A DNA stretch of 64,000 nt from an uncultured Candidatus Poseidoniales archaeon (GTDB lineage: Archaea > Thermoplasmatota > Poseidoniia > Poseidoniales > Poseidoniaceae): the NCBI GenBank assembly GCA_902625885.1, contig CACODE010000007.1, positions 1 to 64,000 of the forward strand. Reading direction: 5' to 3'. Made by a program: the position numbers and the translations under genes. The notes beneath the pieces were generated by a model. That model did not search any database. It had not been told where the DNA came from and saw nothing but the letters and a program-made list of their open reading frames with translations. Positions within the stretch are counted from its first letter, which is position 1. Every line of letters begins with the position of its first letter. Positions 1-10,355 of the stretch are shown here, in pieces.

Positions 1-860
1 ACCGCAATTTGGCCGTGCACGAGCGGGCAGAGGACATTCAAATCGCCATGGAACCGGTCAAGGTTTCTGACCGCCACACGCTGCTCCACATCCAAGTGGA
101 AGGTGTCATTGACGATTTGCTGTTTCAGGAAGAACACACCATGCGTGCACGAATGGCCAACGGCGTGTGCCTCACGTGCACTCGGCGAGCAGGCAACTAC
201 TTCGAAGCCACCGTTCAATTGCGCTCCAGTGCGAGACGACTGAGCGAGGAGGAATTCACGCGACTTCGCAAAACGCTGGACGATGTGTTGGACAAACTTT
301 CCGACGATCCGATGTTTTTCATCACCAATGAAGGCCCCGTCACCGGTGGTTACGATGTGGTTCTGGGCAGCAAAGGGTTGGCCAGAGCGTGGGGCAGGCA
401 CTTGACCAGCGAATACGGCGGCATGGTGGTGGAAACCAATTCGACCGTCGGCAGAAAAGACGGCGTGGACGTCACTCGCCTCACGCTGCTGTACCGGAAA
501 CCTGGCTACGAGGTTGGGGACGTGGTGCAGTGGAGGCATCAACTGTGGCGACCTGCGGCCTGGACCAAGGACGGTGCCATCATGGAACTCGTCGAGCGCA
601 GGCAGCGGACCGGAGCGAGTTGGAGAGATTTGGAACAGGCCAAGGTTGTGGCGCAGCGGCACGAACTGTTGGAGGTTGAGTTCATCACCGAAGACACTTC
701 TGTCGGTGAATTTTTGGACCCCACATCGTGGTCCGTCGAACAAGTACGCTTGCCATACGACCACACGACGGGAAGAAAAGGCCTTCTCATGCGCCACGAC
801 GATGCGTGGATTGGGCTGCCCTTCATGGCGGTTGACCAGCCAGAACACAAAGAGGAATGA
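1..860 (+). CDS. Nmd3-family ribosome export/assembly protein, 5' truncated by window edge
   Basis: Frame is open to the window start. CLTC...NYFEATVQLR and the following region resemble archaeal Nmd3. Confidence 0.7.
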   Translation, partial: RNLAVHERAEDIQIAMEPVKVSDRHTLLHIQVEGVIDDLLFQEEHTMRARMANGVCLTCTRRAGNYFEATVQLRSSARRLSEEEFTRLRKTLDDVLDKLSDDPMFFITNEGPVTGGYDVVLGSKGLARAWGRHLTSEYGGMVVETNSTVGRKDGVDVTRLTLLYRKPGYEVGDVVQWRHQLWRPAAWTKDGAIMELVERRQRTGASWRDLEQAKVVAQRHELLEVEFITEDTSVGEFLDPTSWSVEQVRLPYDHTTGRKGLLMRHDDAWIGLPFMAVDQPEHKEE

Positions 861-1969
861 AGATGGAACAAGCAGAACAGAATGTCCCCGAACCGACCCT
901 TTTGGATTTGGCCGCAACGCTGGACAAGGAAGGCATGATCGGTTTCACACGGCGGTTTCACCAAGACATACAGAACGGGTTTGATGCCGTGAACACCGAC
1001 CTTTTTCCGTGGCTGAACGACCTCAAAAAAGCCCCGTGGACGGGCATCCTTTGCCTCGGCATGGGCGGGAGCGCAGCGGGAGGCGACTTTTTGGCCGCTC
1101 TGGCTGCTCAGCAAGGCGGTTGCCCCGTGGTTGTGCATCGAGACTACGGCCTACCGGCTTGGTTTGACGCCACGTGGTTGGTCTTGGCCACAAGCCACAG
1201 CGGCAACACGGAAGAGACCGTTGCCGCTGCCGAAGCAGCGCTGAAACGGGACGCCACCGTCATCGTCATCGCCACCGGAGGTATGTTGGCGGGTTTGGCA
1301 GAACTCTCACCCCGTTGTTATCTCATTCCTACCGTTGGTGGACAGCCTCCTCGGACGGCTTTTGGGCACATCTTCAGCCGTCAACTCGCCGCCGTAGAGC
1401 ACCTCGGTCTGCTGCCCCGCCAGGAACAGGAAGAAAGGCACGCCATGCTGGAGAGGCTGGCCGCCAACAACCAACACTTTGACGTCCTCTCCCAGCCCGA
1501 AGGAGACATCGCCTTGCTCGCTGCGGGCTTGTTGGAACAGCCCATGTGCGTTGTCGGTCCCACCGAACTTTCTCCGGCCCTCAATCGCTTCAAAAATCAA
1601 ATGAACGAAAACGCGGCGAGGTTTGTTCGAATCGGCGTGCTTCCGGAGATGAATCACAACGAAAGCGTGGCCTGGGGGGGCGTCGGACCGGACAGCGACG
1701 CAAGCGCGTCTTCCCAAGCGCTCCTCTTGCTGACATGGCCGGGCATGCACCCGCGTGTTCAGCAACGGTTGGATTGGATGGTGGCGCACGCTTCAACCGA
1801 AACGGCTTGGAACCTCGTGGCCGAGGGGCATTCGCTGTTGGAATGCCTGCTGTACCTTTGCATGGTGATGGATTGGCTGTCCATAACGCTGGCCTTCCTC
1901 CACGGCAAGGACCCTTCAGCCATCGCACCCATCAACGCCCTGAAAGCGCATCTTGACGCCGTTCAGTAG
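857..1969 (+). CDS. Bifunctional phosphoglucose/phosphomannose isomerase-like SIS-domain protein
   Basis: SIS-domain motif LCLGMGGSAAGGDF and LVLATSHSGNTEETV; start overlaps the upstream stop. Confidence 0.8.
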   Translation: MKMEQAEQNVPEPTLLDLAATLDKEGMIGFTRRFHQDIQNGFDAVNTDLFPWLNDLKKAPWTGILCLGMGGSAAGGDFLAALAAQQGGCPVVVHRDYGLPAWFDATWLVLATSHSGNTEETVAAAEAALKRDATVIVIATGGMLAGLAELSPRCYLIPTVGGQPPRTAFGHIFSRQLAAVEHLGLLPRQEQEERHAMLERLAANNQHFDVLSQPEGDIALLAAGLLEQPMCVVGPTELSPALNRFKNQMNENAARFVRIGVLPEMNHNESVAWGGVGPDSDASASSQALLLLTWPGMHPRVQQRLDWMVAHASTETAWNLVAEGHSLLECLLYLCMVMDWLSITLAFLHGKDPSAIAPINALKAHLDAVQ

Positions 1970-2604
1970 AGCGGCCCGCAAATCAAGCGAGGGTCTGGAT
2001 AGAGCTCAAGCGCTCGCTTCCTGTCCTCGGGTCGCACCACGCCGGGCAGGTCGCCGTTCGTCGGGGCTTCGACGGAGAGTTGAACGTGAACATGCGGCGG
2101 CCAACCACCGTTTTCGTCCTCATCGCCGAGTCGCGCCAAAAGGTCGCCTCTACCGAACGTGTCGCCTTTCTTCCAACCCGAAATGCTGTCCCAACTGAGG
2201 TGGCCGTAGAGCACCCAAAACGTGCTGGTTTCTTTGGCGAGCGGGCCGCCGACTTTCGCTGGCAAGCACACCGTATGCTCGGTGATGAGCGTGGGACCGT
2301 AAGAACCGTCCTCGTCGTTGATGGCGATGTCGTGGATACGGCCTTCGGCAAAGGCGTAGACCGGTGCATCAACGGGCGCCCCCAAATCAAGACCGACATG
2401 ATGAAGGCGCTTGCCACCAAACAATTCGGTGGTGTACATGCCGGGTCGGCGTTCATCGTATCGACCGACCGAAAACGGGTAGGGCGAGGACCAGCCATCA
2501 GGGCTGGGCTGGGTGAAATCGTGCACCCAATAAGGCCCATCAAAAACGACCGTGGGGTGGAAAAAGAACCCCTCGGCTGATGGCATGACGCTCCCTACGG
2601 TCAA
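1963..2604 (-). CDS. M23-family (LytM-like) metallopeptidase
   Basis: HHVGLDLGAPVDAPVYAFAEGRI ... LYGHLS ... GGWPPHVHVQL: H-x(3)-D and HxH motifs of M23 peptidases. Confidence 0.8.
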   Translation of the reverse strand: MTVGSVMPSAEGFFFHPTVVFDGPYWVHDFTQPSPDGWSSPYPFSVGRYDERRPGMYTTELFGGKRLHHVGLDLGAPVDAPVYAFAEGRIHDIAINDEDGSYGPTLITEHTVCLPAKVGGPLAKETSTFWVLYGHLSWDSISGWKKGDTFGRGDLLARLGDEDENGGWPPHVHVQLSVEAPTNGDLPGVVRPEDRKRALELYPDPRLICGPLY

Positions 2605-2610
2605 TTCTAC

Positions 2611-4956
2611 TTGAGGTTTCGGCGAATCATCAAGTCATGCCTTGCCCCTGGACGGAACATGCTCGGAAGTTCGGTCGCTGTGCTGGCGCCGAGTCTTCTT
2701 CCCGGATGGGCCCTGTGCTCTGTGTTGGACGGCAGCAGCGATCGTTGGCGAAAAGCGCTGCTGGCACCGGCGTTGGGTCTCCTTCTGATGTACGGGGTAT
2801 CGGGGACCCTCGTGCTGGCCGATGTTTGGTCACCTCTTTCTCTCGGTTTGTTTCTCCTCTTTTTCAACGTCGTCGCTTACCGTGTCGTTCATCAACGGCA
2901 CGAAGTGTTGACGAAACGAACGCGATGGCAGTTGCTCGAGGCCGCTATGCACGGCGAGCTTTCAGAAGAAACCGATTCAACCTCGCTCAGCAAAGAGGCG
3001 GAAATTCAACTCGGGTTTCAGCGTCATCGGTCCATTCCGCTGTTCGCCGTGAGCGTTGCAGTGGCGGCGACGGCACTGCTCACGCCGCTTCTCCAGAACC
3101 TCCCGTTTGGTGTCGACTGGATCGGCTTCGCCATGCTGACCCAACAACTGGTTTTGGAGGGGAACCTCCACCTCTCCGGAACCAACGAAGGGTTCTGGAC
3201 GTACCCGCCTGCGTTCCCATCAACAGCGGCCTGGGTGGCCTCCATCACCAGCGTGGATGCCGGCGTCGCCGTGTTCCATCTCGGCCACTACACGCTGTTT
3301 GTGCTGTTGCTCGGCCTGATGGGTGCTATGGATCGGCACGGTGCCGGAGCCCACACCATGTTCGCTATGGGGCTGGGTTTTGGCCTCTTCGCCAAAACAT
3401 TTGACTCGGGCTTTCCGAGTGTTGCAAGCCAGCTCGGCCTCGTGGTTGGGGTGTTGGTCTTGTTCAGGCCCGCAGAGCAACGCCAGCGGCACCACACGCT
3501 CGGGCTTTGCATCGGTTTGTACTCCGTGGCGCTGATTCACCCTACCGGTGCGATGTACCTGGCCCTGCTTATGTTGAGTCACATCATCCACGGCTCAGCC
3601 ATCGAGAGCGAGGAGCACCGAGAGTTGTTGAAGAAAATCGGTTACATCGCCTCGGCGTTCATCACGATCGGTTTCGGGGTTGCGTTGCTTGTCATGGCCC
3701 CCCGCCTGTTTGACGAAGCCGTCTTTTCAGAGTACGGTTGGCAGGGGGGACGGCCGATGCTCGTTTACAACGGCATGCTCCTCTTCGTGGCTATCTTTGC
3801 CGCATTCAGGCTGAGAAAAACGCTTGAAGGGCGCATCGCCGTGTCGTGGTTCGCTCTTTTGTGGGTCATGACGCTGGTTCATCTGGTGGAGGGGCTTCGT
3901 GATATCCCCGTTCTTTCGTTGTTGTCCTACACGCTGTACTCCATGGCCCTTCACGCATTCCATATCCCGCTGGCGGTGCTGGTGGCTCTGTGGTGGTCCC
4001 CACAGACGTCCCTGACGATGATCGAGGCCAACGAAGCACCGTTAGCCATGCCACAGCCGTTGTCTGCCACTTTGGTGGCCTTCGTTCTTCTTGGCACCGT
4101 CATGGCTCAAACCGTCGCCTTCACGCTTTCCGACCACGATGAACTGTTGGCGGTTTCTCCCGGCGACCTTGAGATACGGCGAGTCTTGGACGGCATTGAT
4201 GGTGCCGTATACACCGAAAACATGCATTGGGGGTACATTTGGAACGCGCCTCAGAGCGTGAAAACCACGTCCATTCCCACCCTCGGCCTTGTCCACATTG
4301 ACAGCAGTTTGCAGGCCTCGGCCACAGCGGCCATGTTTTCGGACAACGTGTCTTTTTTCCTGGAAAACAACATGGAACACGCCCTCACTTCGCCCCTCGG
4401 TTCCATGCAGTGGACGCTGGCCAGTTCGCCGTATTGGGAAGCGGAGTTGAAGGTTGACGGTGCCGTGCTCTGGCGGCTTCATCCCGAGGGAGATGCTGAA
4501 CCTCGCCACCTTTCCGGCATTGATGAGGAGGACTGTTCAGCATGCACGGTTCGCGTCGACCCTTGGCGCAACCACAAATTCCGCGATCCGATGATGTTGG
4601 GCGAGGACCGCCCGTTTTTGGCGGAAGGGAAGCCGGGTGCCCTCATCGTCCAGCCTCCCGCGTTGGCAAAAGAAATGTGCCTTACCTACGAAATCATCGG
4701 GTCAAACCGAGGTCTATTCTTGCAATCAACGACAGGTCTGGAGCGCTCCTACCACGCCCTTCAAATCGACCCGGGTTATCATGAAAATTGCTTCGCAATA
4801 GAGAACACCAGCGAACTAACAGAGGTCGCCTTTGAATGGGGCCAAGACGCTTCAAAGCGGTGGCTGAACCCGCTGGGACTCAGCGGTAGGGACACGGTGC
4901 TTATCGACCAAACCGGTGTTAAATTTCAATGGTTAACGTGGTCGATGGCCTCCTGA
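2611..4956 (+). CDS. Large multi-pass membrane protein of unknown function
   Basis: Many hydrophobic segments in the N-terminal two thirds, soluble C-terminal domain. Confidence 0.7.
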   Translation: MRFRRIIKSCLAPGRNMLGSSVAVLAPSLLPGWALCSVLDGSSDRWRKALLAPALGLLLMYGVSGTLVLADVWSPLSLGLFLLFFNVVAYRVVHQRHEVLTKRTRWQLLEAAMHGELSEETDSTSLSKEAEIQLGFQRHRSIPLFAVSVAVAATALLTPLLQNLPFGVDWIGFAMLTQQLVLEGNLHLSGTNEGFWTYPPAFPSTAAWVASITSVDAGVAVFHLGHYTLFVLLLGLMGAMDRHGAGAHTMFAMGLGFGLFAKTFDSGFPSVASQLGLVVGVLVLFRPAEQRQRHHTLGLCIGLYSVALIHPTGAMYLALLMLSHIIHGSAIESEEHRELLKKIGYIASAFITIGFGVALLVMAPRLFDEAVFSEYGWQGGRPMLVYNGMLLFVAIFAAFRLRKTLEGRIAVSWFALLWVMTLVHLVEGLRDIPVLSLLSYTLYSMALHAFHIPLAVLVALWWSPQTSLTMIEANEAPLAMPQPLSATLVAFVLLGTVMAQTVAFTLSDHDELLAVSPGDLEIRRVLDGIDGAVYTENMHWGYIWNAPQSVKTTSIPTLGLVHIDSSLQASATAAMFSDNVSFFLENNMEHALTSPLGSMQWTLASSPYWEAELKVDGAVLWRLHPEGDAEPRHLSGIDEEDCSACTVRVDPWRNHKFRDPMMLGEDRPFLAEGKPGALIVQPPALAKEMCLTYEIIGSNRGLFLQSTTGLERSYHALQIDPGYHENCFAIENTSELTEVAFEWGQDASKRWLNPLGLSGRDTVLIDQTGVKFQWLTWSMAS

Positions 4957-4995
4957 ACGGCAAAACCCATGTGCAATTGTCGCTAGGGTCGTGAC

Positions 4996-5697
4996 ATGGA
5001 GCACCTCGTGGTCATGCTTCCGGTGCTCAACGAGGCCCTGGGCTTGGCCTGGGTGCTGGAACGTATTCCCTACGCCAAGCTGGAAGCGATGGGCTACCGA
5101 ACAACGGTTCTCGTGATGGACGGGCACAGCACGGACGCAACGCCTGAGGTTGCCCAGGCGCATGGCGTCCTGTTCATCGACCAGCACGACTCGGGCAAAG
5201 GCAGCGCCATTCGCCACGGCTTTCGCGAAGCCCTCGATCTTGATGCCGATGCCGTGGTGATGTTGGATGCGGACGGCACGTACGCTCCCGATGAGATGAC
5301 GCAACTCTTGATGCGCCTTGGCAACCACGATGTCGTGATCGGTGATCGGCTCAACGGAACCATTGCCCACAACGCCATGACCAGAATGAATTTTCTTGGA
5401 AATCATTTGCTGACCTGGTTCGCCACAGCCCTGTTTGGCGCTGTGACCTCAGATGTTTGCTCCGGCTACTGGGCCTTCAACAGGGAAGCCATGCACGTCC
5501 TGCAACTGAACAGTCAATCCTTTGAAATCGAGGCTGAAATGTTTGCTAGCATGGTTCACAGGCAAGTGTCCTTCGGTTTCCACCCGATCAGTTATGGTAC
5601 CCGCATCGGCGAGCCAAAACTCGGCTCTACCGCCGATGGATGGCGAATACTGAGGAAACTCATCACTCGGCGAATCTTTCCCGAACCGTTGTTGTAA
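4996..5697 (+). CDS. GT2-family glycosyltransferase (dolichol-phosphate mannosyltransferase-like)
   Basis: VVMLPVLNEALGLAWVLERIP, VLVMDGHSTDATPEVA, VVMLDADGTYAPDEM. Confidence 0.85.
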   Translation: MEHLVVMLPVLNEALGLAWVLERIPYAKLEAMGYRTTVLVMDGHSTDATPEVAQAHGVLFIDQHDSGKGSAIRHGFREALDLDADAVVMLDADGTYAPDEMTQLLMRLGNHDVVIGDRLNGTIAHNAMTRMNFLGNHLLTWFATALFGAVTSDVCSGYWAFNREAMHVLQLNSQSFEIEAEMFASMVHRQVSFGFHPISYGTRIGEPKLGSTADGWRILRKLITRRIFPEPLL

Positions 5698-5739
5698 GGC
5701 GGTCCAAGAACTCAAAACCGGTCGTGCCTTGGCAGGTCC

Positions 5740-6804
5740 ATGCAGCGGCTGAAGGTTGCTGTCCTCGGTGCGGGAGGGCTGGTTGCACAACGTCTCCAGC
5801 AAAGGCTGTCCAGTCACCCGTGGTTTTCGCTTGAAGCCGTGGCCGGTTCACCTCGTTTTGAGGGCATGGCCTTTGCCGACGTCCCGTGGACGCTGGATGA
5901 AGACAGACCGGCGTTCCCCTCCATGCAGGTTCTTGATGTGCTCTCCCATGAAACCCCCAAAAGATTGCGTTCAAGCGGTGTGCGTGTTGCCTTTTCAGCG
6001 CTGCCCAGTGAACAGGCCATCGACATTGAACCCCGGTGGGCGGAGGCCGGCATCGTCGTGTTTTCCAACGCCAGTGCCTACCGAGGGGCAACGGGCATCC
6101 CGCTTGTCGTTCCTGAAATCAACGGAAAGGAACTCGCCAACACCGGTGGAGGACCGCTTCTGCACGCCTGCGCCACCAATTGCACCCTTCTGCCCTTGGC
6201 CCTTCCTCTGGCGGCCCTCAACGAAGCCTTCGGCCTAATCGCCTTCACCATGCGCAGCGAGCAAGGGCTATCTGGAGGCGGTCACGCCTACATGCAAAAA
6301 GCGATTGCCGATGGTCGTGTTGACCCCGATATTCCAGGTGAGGCAGAAAAAATCGGACAAGAATTTGACATGGTGCTTGACTGGACCGGCAGCAGAGTCA
6401 TCGATTGCGCACGAGTCATGAGAAAAGACGGGCATCAAGTCTTCGTAACGGCCACCTTTGAACGTCCTTTTGACCCCGAAGAGGCCCGTCATGCGTTGCA
6501 ACGATGGTCCGACAACAACCGCTTCAACAACCTTCCAAGCAGCCCGCATCAACCGCTGATGCTGGTGGACTGTGTTGATGCAGGGGTGCATCTGTTCGCC
6601 GATGGTAAAGGGTATCCCGGGAACCCAAATCCGGCTGTTGACCTTGATGCAGGCATGGCGATCGTGGTCGGGAATCTTGAATCTCCAGAGCCGATGGTTT
6701 TGCAGTTTCAAGCCTTGAGCCACAACACCATACGCGGGGCTGCTGGCGGTTTGATTTTTCTTGCCGAATTGGCCCTGCACATGGACCTCATTGAACCCAA
6801 TTGA
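5740..6804 (+). CDS. asd: Aspartate-semialdehyde dehydrogenase
   Basis: VAVLGAGGLVAQRLQQRL N-terminus, SNASAYR, PLLHACATNCT active-site Cys region. Confidence 0.85.
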   Translation: MQRLKVAVLGAGGLVAQRLQQRLSSHPWFSLEAVAGSPRFEGMAFADVPWTLDEDRPAFPSMQVLDVLSHETPKRLRSSGVRVAFSALPSEQAIDIEPRWAEAGIVVFSNASAYRGATGIPLVVPEINGKELANTGGGPLLHACATNCTLLPLALPLAALNEAFGLIAFTMRSEQGLSGGGHAYMQKAIADGRVDPDIPGEAEKIGQEFDMVLDWTGSRVIDCARVMRKDGHQVFVTATFERPFDPEEARHALQRWSDNNRFNNLPSSPHQPLMLVDCVDAGVHLFADGKGYPGNPNPAVDLDAGMAIVVGNLESPEPMVLQFQALSHNTIRGAAGGLIFLAELALHMDLIEPN

Positions 6805-6856
6805 TTCCAACCGCAGGGTAAAAGGTCGGAACCACATCCAACAACCCGGTGGCGGC

Positions 6857-7915
6857 ATGGGCATAACTGCGTTGATTCCAGACATGACCATCGGCCAACT
6901 TCTCAATGAGGCTGCCGCTCGGTGGGGCGAAATATGGGACCCAAAGGCCACCAGAACCACACTTCTTCTGCTCTGCCCGCGAAAGGAGCGCAAACTGATG
7001 GAACTGCACGGCGATATGGTGGACCACGGACAGCCCGTTGTTTCTGTCTTTCACCGCCCTCGCGCTGAAGCGCATTTGTTGGAAGAACAAGGGCTTGACC
7101 CGAGGATGGCGTCGTTTCAATTTGTCAACATCGCCACGGCCGATATGGGTCCGTGGATGCAACAGCTCGTAAACAACGAAGGCTGGTTGCGAAGCACCGT
7201 GGCACTCTCTCCGACACCGTTCTCTGTTGGTCTGCCTTCCCAGAGAGCGTTTGAAAGCGTGCAGACCATCTGCTTTCGGCATCCATCACTCCCGAGCATC
7301 GAGCGTTATTTCCTGCCCTACCCGGTCGATTCCATGCCCGGCAAATGTTTCGTGAGCCTTCCGAGAAAAGCGGCCGCCGAAATGGCGAGGCAGCAGGCCG
7401 AAGTCTTGGGCGTTGGACGGTTGGAGAAACCGGCAACATCAGGGCCAAAAACCAGCGAGCAAAAAACGGACGAAAAGCCCGCAGAACCAACGGCTGACGA
7501 GCCAGCGGAGCCAGAATCAATGGCAGAAGCACCTGTTGAAGCCGTCTCGCCAAAGACCAAGGAAAAACCGCCGGCTGACGTACCGTTGCCGCCTATTGAA
7601 AAGCAGCCGGAATCGGCGAAAATGGAAGAGGAAACGGTGCCGCTACCATCGATTGAAGCCGGCGATGTTGCGGCCGTTGAAGACAAGGTCCCCGAAGAAA
7701 GCAAAGAGGTCGAACTGCCCGAAGTTGTCGAGGAAACGGTTGAAATTTCCGAGATGGAGACGGAACTGCGAGCCTTCTTCCAAGAACTCATTGATGCGGG
7801 TGTTGAGCCGGCGGCCTTCATGGACGACCCTCGCTGGGAGGACATCAGCGAGCGAGCCATCGCCGAAGGGCTGGAAACATGGCCCATTCTTCTGCAAATG
7901 ACGGCGATGGCATAA
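6857..7915 (+). CDS. Hypothetical protein with a P/E/K-rich linker
   Basis: Long ORF; probable start MGITALIPDM at 6857; central low-complexity acidic/proline segment. Confidence 0.6.
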   Translation: MGITALIPDMTIGQLLNEAAARWGEIWDPKATRTTLLLLCPRKERKLMELHGDMVDHGQPVVSVFHRPRAEAHLLEEQGLDPRMASFQFVNIATADMGPWMQQLVNNEGWLRSTVALSPTPFSVGLPSQRAFESVQTICFRHPSLPSIERYFLPYPVDSMPGKCFVSLPRKAAAEMARQQAEVLGVGRLEKPATSGPKTSEQKTDEKPAEPTADEPAEPESMAEAPVEAVSPKTKEKPPADVPLPPIEKQPESAKMEEETVPLPSIEAGDVAAVEDKVPEESKEVELPEVVEETVEISEMETELRAFFQELIDAGVEPAAFMDDPRWEDISERAIAEGLETWPILLQMTAMA

Positions 7916-7961
7916 GAAGGTCTAAATTGACGCGTGCACAACAAAACTCAGAGGGACGAAC

Positions 7962-8153
7962 ATGGTATTCTGCATCAACTGCGGCCAACAGCATCCGGAC
8001 GGCACGCGCTTCTGCAGGTTCTGCGGCAATCAGCAACCCGGTGAACAGCTCTTGCAGCGGCTCCGAATCGAAGCGCAGCAAATCCAGAGCATACGCCTGC
8101 AAATGCAAGCCCAGCAGAACCAAAACAACCCCTACCAACAACGCCGTTGGTGA
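7962..8153 (+). CDS. Small zinc-ribbon protein
   Basis: CINCGQQHPDGTRFCRFCG double CxxC motif, Q-rich tail. Confidence 0.6.
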   Translation: MVFCINCGQQHPDGTRFCRFCGNQQPGEQLLQRLRIEAQQIQSIRLQMQAQQNQNNPYQQRRW

Positions 8154-8158
8154 GGTGC

Positions 8159-8812
8159 ATGCGCCCAAAACATCTGGCGATGAAACTGTCACGGTTGTCC
8201 CCCCATCCTTGTCGGGAGGTGACGATGGAGCAATACGCAACGGAAGGCGATCTTGCCGCTTATTGGCTGTTGGCCATCGACCAACTTGACGGGATAGAAG
8301 GCAAAGTTGTGGCGGATCTTGGCGCCGGCAACGGCATTCTGGGCATCGGTGCGCTTCTTTTGGGCGCCAAGCACGTGCTGTTTGTTGAAGCGGACGAGGA
8401 CGCAATAGCCGTTCTCGAAAATAACGTGGCGTCCCTTGACGAGAAGTACAGCAGCCGCGCAGAACTTCAAAACGCCAGCATCGGTCGTGATGAGATACCG
8501 TTGAATGGAACAGATTTGGTCGTCATGAATCCGCCATGGGGCGTTCAAAAAGCACGGGCAGACCGACCGTTTCTGGAAACGGCCTTTGCCTCGCCAGCCG
8601 ATGCCGTTCATCTCCTTCACAGCGACGGCGCAAGGCACCTTGAAGCGCTGGCCAACGATCGCGGCTGGTCCGGTGAAGCGGTGCTTCGAACAGAATTTCG
8701 CTTGCCGCCAACCTACGCCCATCACGCTCAGCGAAAAGGTACCACGGACGTGAAATGTTGGCGTTTTTTCCGAGGCGACGACCGACGTTTGCAGACCGAG
8801 GACCCTCAATGA
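8159..8812 (+). CDS. METTL5-like N6-adenine RNA methyltransferase
   Basis: KLSRLSPHP..EVTMEQYATEGDLAAYWL, DLGAGNGILGIGA, NPPWGVQ. Confidence 0.75.
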   Translation: MRPKHLAMKLSRLSPHPCREVTMEQYATEGDLAAYWLLAIDQLDGIEGKVVADLGAGNGILGIGALLLGAKHVLFVEADEDAIAVLENNVASLDEKYSSRAELQNASIGRDEIPLNGTDLVVMNPPWGVQKARADRPFLETAFASPADAVHLLHSDGARHLEALANDRGWSGEAVLRTEFRLPPTYAHHAQRKGTTDVKCWRFFRGDDRRLQTEDPQ

Positions 8813-8908
8813 TGGATAAGGGGGGTTGAAAAGGAGGGAACCCTCGCATCAATTCATCCAACGGTGTGCGACCCATCTCGGGCCACGCTTGGAAAAGGAA
8901 TGAGAAAC

Positions 8909-10330
8909 ATGACGGCGAGCCTCGTCACACCAGGAAGCATCATCGCCAAAGAGGGCGACCATGAACAAGGAGAAGGCACGGTGGCCGCCGGTGGAAACAT
9001 CGTTTCGACCGTTGTTGGCTACGTCCACATTTCAGAAGGAACCATCAGCGTAACGGCATCCAAACCCATCGTCGTACCGGCCGTGGGCGACACCGTGCTT
9101 TGCGAAGTGGTCAAGCTCAACGAAAAAAATGGAGAAGCCATGATCCTTTGTGTTGAAGGCAAGCCGGGTTCGCTCCAACCGCAACACCTCTACGGGCAAT
9201 TCTTTGTCACCGGACTGGTTGACCGTTTCATGCACCAGACCTCCGACGCCATGCGTCGCCGAGACGTTTGCCGTGCGCTCGTCAAGGAAGTGGACCCTGT
9301 CGTTCGTCTTGATTTCCGAGAACGCGACGATTGCGGTGTGCTTCATGCCATTTGCCCGTCTTGCGGAGACGGTTTGGAAGCCGAGCAAGACGGTGATTGG
9401 AACGTCACCTGCAACACGTGCGAATACCGTTCCTATCGAGCGCTGGCCGACAACTTTGGTGCCGGATGGGCTGAACTCGATCAGGGCGCCGGCGCGCTGA
9501 ACAATTCAGGCAAGCGCTGGGGCGCAGCCGCCGAAGCCCGATTTGCAAAGGGGCCTGCCGGACGAGCGACGTTCATCAGCATGGACGTTCGTGAGGACGG
9601 TCGAGAACGCACCTACTTCCGGTTTGAGGGCCAAGGCGGTGGCGGCGGTCGAGGGCGCAAGCAACGGGCCGCACCGGGCACTCGACTCTTCGTTGGTGGT
9701 TTACCGAGGGAGATCGGTACCAAGGAACTCGAGGACTTGTTCAAAGGCCACGGAGACATGACCGACTGCGTGGTCTTGACCGACGACGCCGGTGTGAATC
9801 GCGGCTTTGGGTTTGTCACCTACGCAGAGAAATCCATGGCCGACGCCGCCATCAAAGCGCTTGACGGGCACCGCATCAACGGTCGTCGCATCGGTGTTCG
9901 TGATGCTGACGATGACAAAAAGAAAGGGCGAAAAGAGCGCAAAGAACCCGAGGGACTCAAACTCTACATCGGCAACCTGCCGTTCACCGCAACTCAAGAA
10001 CAACTCAACGCGCTTGTTGCGAGCCATGCTACCGTCAACGAAGTGATCCTCGCAACGGGACCCGGAGGCAAACCCAAAGGATTTGGTTTTGTTTTCATCG
10101 CAGAGAAGGACAAAGGCGAGGCCGTGGTCGCTGCCCTCAACAACAGCGATTTCGAGGGACGCAACATCAAGGTCGACATCGCCAAAGCCAAAGGCGGCAA
10201 AGGCGGCGGTCGGGGTGGCAACGCAGGCGGCAACAACAGCGGGAAGTCCGCACGAGAACTTCAGGCACTCCGCGAAGAAGGCGAGGGTGGCAAGAAGCGC
10301 AAGCGTCGCCAGCGTCAAAAGAAGGATTGA
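8909..10330 (+). CDS. Exosome Csl4-like protein fused to two RRM domains
   Basis: N-term PGSIIAKEGDHEQGEGT...YVHISEG, zinc ribbon CPSCGDG...CNTCEY, then RRM motifs RLFVGGLP...GFGFVTY and KLYIGNLP...GFGFVFI, G/K-rich tail. Confidence 0.8.
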   Translation: MTASLVTPGSIIAKEGDHEQGEGTVAAGGNIVSTVVGYVHISEGTISVTASKPIVVPAVGDTVLCEVVKLNEKNGEAMILCVEGKPGSLQPQHLYGQFFVTGLVDRFMHQTSDAMRRRDVCRALVKEVDPVVRLDFRERDDCGVLHAICPSCGDGLEAEQDGDWNVTCNTCEYRSYRALADNFGAGWAELDQGAGALNNSGKRWGAAAEARFAKGPAGRATFISMDVREDGRERTYFRFEGQGGGGGRGRKQRAAPGTRLFVGGLPREIGTKELEDLFKGHGDMTDCVVLTDDAGVNRGFGFVTYAEKSMADAAIKALDGHRINGRRIGVRDADDDKKKGRKERKEPEGLKLYIGNLPFTATQEQLNALVASHATVNEVILATGPGGKPKGFGFVFIAEKDKGEAVVAALNNSDFEGRNIKVDIAKAKGGKGGGRGGNAGGNNSGKSARELQALREEGEGGKKRKRRQRQKKD

Positions 10331-10355
10331 AGGCCAATACCGATTTCCTGGCATC

